Positions 1-5,583 of a stretch of 9,731 nt of DNA are shown one piece after another (position 1 is the stretch's first letter; the number at the start of each line of letters is the position of its first letter). The translations under genes and the position numbers were made by a program. The notes below the pieces were generated by a model. The model was not told the origin of the DNA and searched no databases. It saw only the letters and a program-made list of their open reading frames with translations. Source of the DNA: Paracoccaceae bacterium (GTDB lineage: Bacteria > Pseudomonadota > Alphaproteobacteria > Rhodobacterales > Rhodobacteraceae); the NCBI GenBank assembly GCA_015485375.1, contig WFTU01000063.1, positions 1-9,731 of the forward strand. The letters are read 5' to 3'.

Positions 1-754
1 CGGTGATATGCGCCAGCGCGTGCAACCCGCCCGCACGATAAGCCGCGAGACCGGAACGCACATAGAGTTTCGTCGGTGCCAGCAAGGCTTCCCCCAGCGA
101 CCCGTCACCAAAGGGCGAGGCGGAGGCCCAGTCCAGCCCCGAGGCCTCGACAATCTTGCGCACCAGCGAGTAACCGTTGGAATGTACGCCGTTTGAGGCC
201 AGCCCCAGCAGCACATCGCCCTCGGCAACACCACTTGGCAGCATTGCGCCGCGCTCCATGGCTCCGACAGAAAAACCGGCGAGGTCGAAATCGCCCTTGG
301 CATACATGCCCGGCATTTCCGCCGTTTCCCCGCCCACAAGCGCGGAGTTGGACAGACGGCAGCCCTCGGCAATGCCCTCGACGACCTGCGCGGCCTCGGC
401 AATATCCAGCTTGCCGGTGGCGAAATAGTCGAGGAAGAACAGCGGCTCGGCGCCCTGACAGACCAGATCGTTGACGCACATGGCGACCAGATCGATACCG
501 ACGGTGGACAGGATGCCGGTATCAATGGCGATCCGCAGTTTGGTGCCGACGCCATCCGTGGCCGCCACCAGAACGGGGTCGTTGTATCCCGCCGCTTTCA
601 GGTCGAACATCGCCCCGAACCCGCCGAGACCATCCATCACGCCGGCGCGCTTGGTGCTGGCTGCTGCCGGTTTGATCCGCTCGACAAGGGCGTTTCCCGC
701 ATCAATATCGACGCCGGCATCGGCATAGGTGAGACCATCGGGGCGATCGGACAT
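1..754 (-). CDS. purM: Phosphoribosylformylglycinamidine cyclo-ligase (AIR synthetase), 3' end beyond left edge
   Basis: PurM closes the imidazole ring in purine synthesis: FGAM plus ATP gives aminoimidazole ribonucleotide, in the cytoplasm. The first 251 codons are visible, starting MSDRPDGLTYADAGVDIDAG. Family hallmarks are the glycine-rich segment GGFGAMFDL, the ATDGVGTKL motif, the CVNDLVCQGAEPLFFLDY block and the GGETAEMPGMY block, all in the order expected of PurM. The family is about 350 residues long, so roughly the last 100 are missing to the left. The ATG at 754 is preceded by an AGGAG Shine-Dalgarno six bases away, which supports this start. The gene is divergent from the tRNA on the right. 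purN is the usual neighbour downstream, but it would lie outside the window. The reading frame is intact throughout the visible part. Confidence 0.97.
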   Translation of the reverse strand, partial: MSDRPDGLTYADAGVDIDAGNALVERIKPAAASTKRAGVMDGLGGFGAMFDLKAAGYNDPVLVAATDGVGTKLRIAIDTGILSTVGIDLVAMCVNDLVCQGAEPLFFLDYFATGKLDIAEAAQVVEGIAEGCRLSNSALVGGETAEMPGMYAKGDFDLAGFSVGAMERGAMLPSGVAEGDVLLGLASNGVHSNGYSLVRKIVEASGLDWASASPFGDGSLGEALLAPTKLYVRSGLAAYRAGGLHALAHIT

Positions 755-763
755 GGCAGGCTC

Positions 764-798
764 CTGCGCAAGGGGAATTTGCGCCTGCTTTAGCGCAG
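764..798 (-). promoter_or_regulatory. Alternative GCGC hairpins in the purM leader
   Basis: The region just upstream of purM holds three related GCGC elements that can pair in two exclusive ways. CTGCGC (764-769) can pair with GCGCAG (793-798), or GCGCAA (766-771) can pair with TTGCGC (779-784). The first pairing takes in two bases of the purM Shine-Dalgarno complement (761-765). The structure is visible; a regulatory role is only inference, and it does not resemble a known purine riboswitch. Confidence 0.25.
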
Positions 799-820
799 CC
801 CTGCCCAAAAGGAAACCCAC

Positions 821-849
821 TTGACCCCCGTTTTGCTTGCGTCTATGCA
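821..849 (+). promoter_or_regulatory. Sigma70-like promoter of the tRNA gene
   Basis: A -35 hexamer TTGACC (821-826) and a -10 hexamer TATGCA (844-849) are separated by 17 bases, the optimal spacing. Transcription would start near 856, only a few bases before the mature tRNA 5' end at 860. The position, spacing and sequence make this a good promoter for the tRNA. No convincing promoter for purM was seen on the opposite strand of this gap. Confidence 0.7.
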
Positions 850-859
850 AGCCGGAGGC

Positions 860-936
860 GGGCCTGTAGCTCAGTTGGTTAGAGCAGAGCGCTCATAACG
901 CTTTTGTCGCAGGTTCGAGTCCTGCCGGGCCTACCA
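860..936 (+). tRNA. tRNA with CAT anticodon (tRNA-Ile2 or elongator tRNA-Met)
   Basis: A complete 77-base cloverleaf folds by eye. The acceptor stem is 860-866 with 926-932, the D stem 869-872 with 882-885, the anticodon stem 887-891 with 899-903, and the T stem 909-913 with 921-925. The anticodon CAT is at 894-896 in loop CTCATAA, and CCA is encoded at 934-936. It is not the initiator, because the anticodon stem lacks the three G-C pairs. The acceptor stem has C4-G69 and C5-G68, the pairs found in tRNA-Ile2, whose C34 is changed to lysidine by TilS so that it reads AUA. This favours Ile2 over elongator Met but does not prove it. The first pair, 1-72, is a G-U wobble. Confidence 0.96.
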
Positions 937-967
937 ATCCTGCCGCTTTCCCTTTTGACGTGAGGTT

Positions 968-991
968 AAAACCGCCGGCGAGCCGGTTTTT
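968..991 (+). terminator. Probable intrinsic terminator of the tRNA
   Basis: AAAACCG (968-974) is complementary to CGGTTTT (984-990). The loop is nine bases and the 3' arm ends in a run of five T. An inner CCGG/CCGG pairing (975-978 with 983-986) is an alternative upper stem. The position, 31 bases after the tRNA CCA, suits a tRNA terminator. The T run is short, so read-through into the downstream dehydrogenase gene is possible. Confidence 0.5.
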
Positions 992-1015
992 GCTTCCATC
1001 TGCCGAAACTTGGGT

Positions 1016-1031
1016 GTTTCCTTGGGGAAAC
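1016..1031 (+). other. Hairpin just upstream of the dehydrogenase ribosome binding site
   Basis: GTTTCC (1016-1021) pairs perfectly with GGAAAC (1026-1031) around a TTGG loop. It ends six bases before the GGAGG Shine-Dalgarno (1038-1042). No T run follows, so it is not a terminator. It may be a 5' leader stem that affects translation or mRNA stability, or it may be chance. Confidence 0.3.
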
Positions 1032-1049
1032 CGCAACGGAGGAAAACCG

Positions 1050-2282
1050 ATGGATCTGGGAATTACCGACAAAGTCCGCCCGCTGGTCGCCGCTGTGCGC
1101 GACATGGTGGAAAACGAGATCATGCCGCTGGACGAGGAATTTTTCGCCGAAGTCGGCAAAACCGGCGACCGGTTCGAATACACACCGCGCATGACCGAAA
1201 TCCTCGAAGGGTTGAAGGCCGAGGCGCGGGCGCGCGGGTTGTGGAATTTCTGGCTGACCGAAAGTGACAAGGGCTACGGGTTGTCCACCGTCGAATATGC
1301 CTATCTGGCCGAGGAAATGGGCAAGACGCGGTTGGGGGCCGAGGTGTTCAATTGTTCCGCGCCCGACACCGGAAATATGGAAGTTCTGGAACGCTATGGC
1401 ACCAAAGCACATAAAGAACGCTGGCTAACCCCGTTGCTTAACGGGGAAATCCGTTCGGCCTATCTGATGACAGAACCGGATGTGGCCTCCTCGGATGCCA
1501 CCAATGTTTCCATGTCCTGTGTGCGCGACGGCGATGAATATGTGCTGAATGGCGAGAAATGGTGGTCCTCCGGCGCGGGCGATCCGCGCTGCAAGATCTA
1601 TATCGTCATGGTGAAAACCGGCGGCGAGGATGACCACAAGCACAAACGCCACTCGATGGTGCTGGTGCCTGCGGATACCGGGGGTGTCGAGGTTCTGCGC
1701 GCAATGGAGGTGTACGGTCATGACGACGCGCCACACGGGCACATGCACATCAAATTCACTAACGTGCGCATTCCGGTCGAAAACCTGCTGCTTGGCGAGG
1801 GGCGCGGCTTTGAGATCGCGCAAGGTCGCCTCGGGCCGGGGCGCATCCATCATTGTATGCGCGCCATTGGCCATGCGGAATCGGCGCTGACCCTTATGTG
1901 CCGCCGCTCGCTGGAACGCGAGGCTTTCGGCAAGAAACTGGCGCAGCTTGGTGCGAATTACGACATCATCGCCGAATGCCGGATGGATATCGAGCAGGCC
2001 CGCCTGTTGTGTCTCAAAGCCGCGTGGATGATGGATCAGGGCGATGCCCGCGCCGCCGCCCCGTGGATCAGCCAGATCAAGGTTGTCGCCCCGCGCGTCG
2101 CGCTCAAGGTCGTGGACGAGGCGGTGCAGATGTTCGGCGGGCAGGGGATTTCGCAGGACACCCCGCTGGCCGCCAGCTGGACCCATGTGCGCACACTGCG
2201 CCTCGCCGACGGGCCCGACGCGGTGCATCGTCGGCAGGTGGCGCGTACCGAGTTGCGCAAATACACCAACGAGCGGATTTGA
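1050..2282 (+). CDS. Acyl-CoA dehydrogenase family protein, ACAD10/11 type
   Basis: This is a 410-residue FAD-dependent acyl-CoA dehydrogenase-fold protein, full length for the family. The helical N-terminal domain covers about residues 1-135. The middle beta domain opens at YLMTEPDVASSDATN (138-152) and includes LNGEKWWSSGAGD (166-178). The C-terminal helical domain contains LGPGRIHHCMRAIG (261-274) and QMFGGQGISQD (360-370). The GPGRIHHCMR stretch and the LADGPDAVH ending (385-393) are typical of the ACAD10/11 branch. Asp387 occupies the place of the usual catalytic glutamate. The ATG at 1050 follows GGAGG by seven bases; the frame is open 30 codons further upstream, but that extension runs through the tRNA terminator and is not credible. 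It lies one base ahead of an APH-family kinase, the same two modules that are fused in ACAD10/11. By inference it may release phosphate from a 4-phospho-acyl-CoA to give an enoyl-CoA; ordinary acyl-CoA oxidation is the alternative. Confidence 0.93.
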   Translation: MDLGITDKVRPLVAAVRDMVENEIMPLDEEFFAEVGKTGDRFEYTPRMTEILEGLKAEARARGLWNFWLTESDKGYGLSTVEYAYLAEEMGKTRLGAEVFNCSAPDTGNMEVLERYGTKAHKERWLTPLLNGEIRSAYLMTEPDVASSDATNVSMSCVRDGDEYVLNGEKWWSSGAGDPRCKIYIVMVKTGGEDDHKHKRHSMVLVPADTGGVEVLRAMEVYGHDDAPHGHMHIKFTNVRIPVENLLLGEGRGFEIAQGRLGPGRIHHCMRAIGHAESALTLMCRRSLEREAFGKKLAQLGANYDIIAECRMDIEQARLLCLKAAWMMDQGDARAAAPWISQIKVVAPRVALKVVDEAVQMFGGQGISQDTPLAASWTHVRTLRLADGPDAVHRRQVARTELRKYTNERI

Positions 2283-2283
2283 C

Positions 2284-3297
2284 ATGCTGGACCTGAAAGC
2301 GGTTGAAACTTGCCTTTCCGACAGGATCGACGGTTTTTCCGGACCCGTCAGTGCCGAAAAAACCGCTACCGGCCAGTCGAACCCGACTTTCATCCTGTCT
2401 TCACCTTCGGGCAAGTATGTTCTGCGCCGCAAGCCCGAAGGGACGTTGCTCAAATCCGCCCACGCGGTCGACCGCGAGTTCCGCGTGATGTCGGCCCTGA
2501 AGGACAGCGCCGTGCCGGTGCCGGAGACCTATTTCCTCTGCGATGACGATGCGGTGCTTGGCACGATGTTTTTCGTGATGTCCTTCGTCGAGGGGCACAG
2601 CTATACCGACCCGCGCCTGCCGGATTGTTCCGTCGAACAGCGCGCGCGGATTTATGATTCGATGAACGCGGGTCTCGCCGCCCTGCATTCCGTCGATGTA
2701 GATGCGGTCGGCCTGTCGGATTACGGCCCGCCCGGGAATTACTTCGCCCGCCAGATATCGCGCTGGACGAAACAGTATCGCGCCAGCGAGACGGAAACGC
2801 TGCCCGACATGGATGCCCTGATCGCGTGGCTCGAACTAAACATCCCGCCTGACACGGAAAAACCGGGGCTGGTTCATGGCGACTGGCGCATCGACAATCT
2901 TCTGTTTGACGATAGCGGGAGCCTTGTCGCGGTTCTCGACTGGGAACTGTCCACGCTCGGCAATCCGCTGGCCGACCTCGGCGCGCAACTGATGCAATGG
3001 TCCATGCCCGTAGGGCCCGAGGGACGGGGGCTCTACGGGGTCGATCGCAAAGCCTTGGGTATTCCCGAAGACGAGGCCTACATTGCCCTATACGCGAAGC
3101 GCGCCGGTTTGGCCGACACACCCGAAATGATGTTCCCCGTCGCCTTCAGCTTTTTCCGCATGGCGGCCATTCTGCAGGGTGTGAAAAAACGCGCACTCGA
3201 CGGAAATGCTTCGAACAAGGAGCAGGGACTGCGGCTCGGGTCCTTCGTCGGATTGTTCGCCCGTAAAGGACTTGATGTACTCAACGCGGGATCGTAA
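2284..3297 (+). CDS. APH-family phosphotransferase, ACAD10/11 kinase-domain type
   Basis: This 337-residue cytoplasmic kinase has the aminoglycoside-phosphotransferase / choline-kinase fold. The N-lobe contains TGQSNPTFIL (29-38) and YVLRRKPEG (45-53), where Lys50 is the probable ATP-binding lysine. The catalytic loop is VHGDWRIDN, with His198, Asp200 and Asn205, and the metal-binding motif is LDWE with Asp219. STLGNPLADLG follows directly, as in the ACAD10/11 kinase domains. Its ATG sits one base after the dehydrogenase stop (TGA-c-ATG), so the two are surely co-transcribed. Kinases of this branch phosphorylate the 4-hydroxyl of hydroxyacyl-CoA (LvaA in levulinate breakdown and the ACAD10/11 kinase domain), so 4-hydroxyacyl-CoA kinase is the best guess rather than antibiotic resistance. 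The last 17 bases overlap the end of the opposing histidine kinase gene. Confidence 0.92.
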   Translation: MLDLKAVETCLSDRIDGFSGPVSAEKTATGQSNPTFILSSPSGKYVLRRKPEGTLLKSAHAVDREFRVMSALKDSAVPVPETYFLCDDDAVLGTMFFVMSFVEGHSYTDPRLPDCSVEQRARIYDSMNAGLAALHSVDVDAVGLSDYGPPGNYFARQISRWTKQYRASETETLPDMDALIAWLELNIPPDTEKPGLVHGDWRIDNLLFDDSGSLVAVLDWELSTLGNPLADLGAQLMQWSMPVGPEGRGLYGVDRKALGIPEDEAYIALYAKRAGLADTPEMMFPVAFSFFRMAAILQGVKKRALDGNASNKEQGLRLGSFVGLFARKGLDVLNAGS

Positions 3298-4612
3298 GCA
3301 CCGCTTTCAACCCGCCCAGCGTTTCGCTCGCGCCCAGCGTCAGGCTTCCACCGTGGTTGCGGGCAATATCGGCCGCGATCGCCAGACCGAGTCCGACACC
3401 GTCATTCGCATCGTGATTTCGGGCGGGATCCAGACGAACAAAAGGTTTCATGGCTTCCTCCCGATCGCTTTCGGCAATGCCAGGCCCGTCATCCTCGATC
3501 ACGATGGACAAGGCCTTGTCGTCAAGGCGGACCTCCATCCGCACATTTTTCGCATGGCGAAAAGCATTGCCCAGCAAATTGTTTATCGCACGCGTGACAG
3601 AATCCGGACGCAAAACAATGTCCTGCTGCCGGCTTTCCGAAACGAAGGCGTATGCAAGGTTCTCCCCGTTTCGGGTGTTGTCGGAGGCGATGTCGCTGAA
3701 AAAGCTATCGGCATTGACTATTTTAGCCTCTTCCAGTGCGGCACCGCGTGCAAAGTCCAGAAAACCGTCGAGCATCTTTTCCATATCGGCCACATCTTTT
3801 GAAATGTGGCGGACTTCCTCGCTGTCATCAAGCATGGCCAGAGAGAGTTTCATTCTGGTCAGCGGTGTGCGCATATCGTGGCTCACCCCCGAAAGCATAT
3901 TGGTGCGCTGCTCAATCTGGCGCTCGATTCTGGCGCGCATGGCAAGGAAGGAATATCCGGCACTGCGAACCTCGTTCGCGCCGCGCGGGGCGTAGTCGAC
4001 GCTTTGCCCTTTGCCGAAGGCCTCCGAGGCTTTTGCCAGTTCGCGAATGGGGCGGATCTGGTTGCGAAGGAACAGGATGGAAATTACGGTTAACAAAATC
4101 GATACAAGAACCATCAATACCAGCAACTGGTGCGGGTTGGTGGCGCTGACCCGCGCGCGCGGAATACTCGCCGTAATTACCCCTTTGGTCGTTTGCATCC
4201 GCAACAGCACCCTTTCGGGGTCCGAAGTCAGGTCGATGGAGACCGGCCTGTCCAGACCACGCAGCAGCGTATTGATAATCGATTTGCCCGAGACATCGTA
4301 AAAGTACCGCTGCACATATGGCGAAACAGATTCGTCTTTTCGCAAGTCCAGTCGCATATCGAAAGGGCGGGCAAAGGTGAACAGGGTCAGGCGCGCCTTG
4401 TTCTGGTCGTCAATGCTCTCGATCAGGTCGGCGGCATAGTCCAGCTCCAGCGCAACGGCATGTGTCATTTGCTTCGTTACCTGCGCAAAATGGCGCTGGA
4501 TGAAGACGAGCCCGATCACCAGCTGCAATATCACAACCGGAAACAGCAGGATCATCAGCGAACGGCCGAAGAGGCTGCGGGGCATATAGGACTTGAGCCA
4601 GGTAAAGTTCAT
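3281..4612 (-). CDS. Sensor histidine kinase, EnvZ-like, without adjacent response regulator
   Basis: This is a 443-residue membrane sensor kinase. TM1 is at about 17-38 and TM2 at about 162-182, with an extracytoplasmic sensor segment of about 120 residues between them. A HAMP region (about 183-235) follows. The dimerisation/phosphoacceptor box is SGVSHDMRTPL with His245. The catalytic domain has the N box NNLLGNAFRHA (344-354), the G1 box DDGPG (374-378) and the G2 box GVGLGLAI (405-412), so it looks fully active. The start ATG at 4612 has only a weak AGG upstream; an in-frame TAG two codons earlier rules out a longer protein. It overlaps the end of the kinase gene at 3297 and diverges from the metallohydrolase gene with a 50-base gap. 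Osmotic or envelope sensing is suggested by its similarity to EnvZ, but the signal is unknown. No partner regulator gene lies beside it. Confidence 0.93.
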   Translation of the reverse strand: MNFTWLKSYMPRSLFGRSLMILLFPVVILQLVIGLVFIQRHFAQVTKQMTHAVALELDYAADLIESIDDQNKARLTLFTFARPFDMRLDLRKDESVSPYVQRYFYDVSGKSIINTLLRGLDRPVSIDLTSDPERVLLRMQTTKGVITASIPRARVSATNPHQLLVLMVLVSILLTVISILFLRNQIRPIRELAKASEAFGKGQSVDYAPRGANEVRSAGYSFLAMRARIERQIEQRTNMLSGVSHDMRTPLTRMKLSLAMLDDSEEVRHISKDVADMEKMLDGFLDFARGAALEEAKIVNADSFFSDIASDNTRNGENLAYAFVSESRQQDIVLRPDSVTRAINNLLGNAFRHAKNVRMEVRLDDKALSIVIEDDGPGIAESDREEAMKPFVRLDPARNHDANDGVGLGLAIAADIARNHGGSLTLGASETLGGLKAVLTIPR

Positions 4613-4662
4613 AGCCTAAACAGGGTTACGCGGCCGTCGCTGCGCTGGCAAGGGAGAAGCCG

Positions 4663-5583
4663 TTGAAATCGCCTTTCAATACTGATCACCACCCGACGGT
4701 TGGCGAGGTGGAAACCCTCGCCGAAGGGCTTCAGGTTGTTACTGCCCCGAATGCCGGTCCCATGACGTTTACCGGCACACGCAGCTATATTCTCGGCGAG
4801 TCCGAGGCGGCTGTGATTGATCCCGGCCCCGATGATCCTGCACATCTGGCGGCGCTGGAACGCGCGCTGGATGGGCGCACTGTCAGCCATATTCTCGTGA
4901 CCCACTCACACGTTGATCATTCACCACTAGCCGCGCGTCTGGGCGCGCGTTTCGACGCACCGGTTTACGGGTTCGGCGCTGCGGATGCCGCACGTGCGTG
5001 GCTTATGGAAAAACTCGCACAGTCTGCCGATCTCGGCGGAGGCGAAGGGATCGACAACAGTTTCCGCCCCGACATCCTGCTTGCTGACGGAGAGAGGATC
5101 GCCGGAAACGGCTGGAGCCTCGAGGCCATCCACACCCCGGGCCATCTGTCCAACCACCTGTGTTTTGCGTGGGCAGGGCAGGGCAGCCTGTTCTCGGGGG
5201 ATCATGTTATGGGTTGGGCCTCGACGCTGATCTCTCCACCGGACGGGGATTTGACAGCATTCATGGAAAGTCTGCGCAAGCTGCAGAACCGTAGCGAGGA
5301 CACCTACTATTGCGGTCATGGCGCGCCCCTTCGGGAGGCGCAGACGATGGTCGAGTATCTTCTGGCGCACCGGTTCGGGCGAGAGGAGCAGATACGGGGG
5401 TATCTCGCCGAGGCCCCGCGCGACGTGCGCGAACTGACCGCGATCATGTATAGTGACGTTGATCCGCGACTGCATGGCGCCGCCTCACGCAACGTGCTGG
5501 CACACCTGATCGACCTTTATGCCCGCGGTCTGGTGACGGTGGATGGAGAATTCAGCGCAACGGCCCGGTTCTTCGCAGCCTAG
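4663..5583 (+). CDS. Metallo-beta-lactamase-fold hydrolase, LACTB2-like
   Basis: This 306-residue MBL-fold protein has a complete two-metal site. It shows THSHVDHS with His81, His83, Asp85 and His86, then HTPGH with His161, SGDHVMGW with Asp180, and YYCGHGAP with His219. A helical, winged-helix-like tail (about 225-306) follows. This order and length match the LACTB2 branch, whose human member is an endoribonuclease; bacterial members are mostly uncharacterised, so the substrate (RNA, thioester or other ester) is open. The start is probably TTG at 4663, six bases after AGGGAG; no ATG occurs in frame until 4762, which would remove the first strand. It has a 50-base gap to the divergent histidine kinase and a 4-base overlap with the end of pcaB. 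The context gives no clear functional link. Confidence 0.9.
   Translation: MKSPFNTDHHPTVGEVETLAEGLQVVTAPNAGPMTFTGTRSYILGESEAAVIDPGPDDPAHLAALERALDGRTVSHILVTHSHVDHSPLAARLGARFDAPVYGFGAADAARAWLMEKLAQSADLGGGEGIDNSFRPDILLADGERIAGNGWSLEAIHTPGHLSNHLCFAWAGQGSLFSGDHVMGWASTLISPPDGDLTAFMESLRKLQNRSEDTYYCGHGAPLREAQTMVEYLLAHRFGREEQIRGYLAEAPRDVRELTAIMYSDVDPRLHGAASRNVLAHLIDLYARGLVTVDGEFSATARFFAA

Noticed and set aside
955..983. TTGACG at 955-960 as a promoter for the dehydrogenase
   Set aside because: No acceptable -10 hexamer occurs 16 to 18 bases downstream.
960..1049. 30-codon N-terminal extension of the dehydrogenase
   Set aside because: It would be translated through the tRNA terminator hairpin and has no family similarity; the ATG at 1050 has a strong GGAGG.
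860..1049. tRNA as an attachment site of a mobile element
   Set aside because: No integrase, no direct repeat of the tRNA 3' end elsewhere in the window, and the flanks are ordinary chromosomal genes.
2044..2283. 80-codon N-terminal extension of the APH kinase
   Set aside because: It overlaps the dehydrogenase in another frame and is Arg/Pro-rich; the ATG at 2284 begins the kinase fold directly after the dehydrogenase stop.
1425..2453. 342-codon open frame on the minus strand
   Set aside because: It lies antisense to the dehydrogenase and the start of the APH kinase, shows no recognisable domain, and is an out-of-frame consequence of G+C-rich codon use.
2284..3297. APH-fold gene as an antibiotic-resistance kinase
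   Set aside because: The motifs and the pairing with an ACAD10/11-type dehydrogenase point to an acyl-CoA substrate.
3206..3802. 198-codon open frame on the plus strand
   Set aside because: It is antisense to the catalytic domain of the histidine kinase, which has all its conserved boxes on the minus strand.
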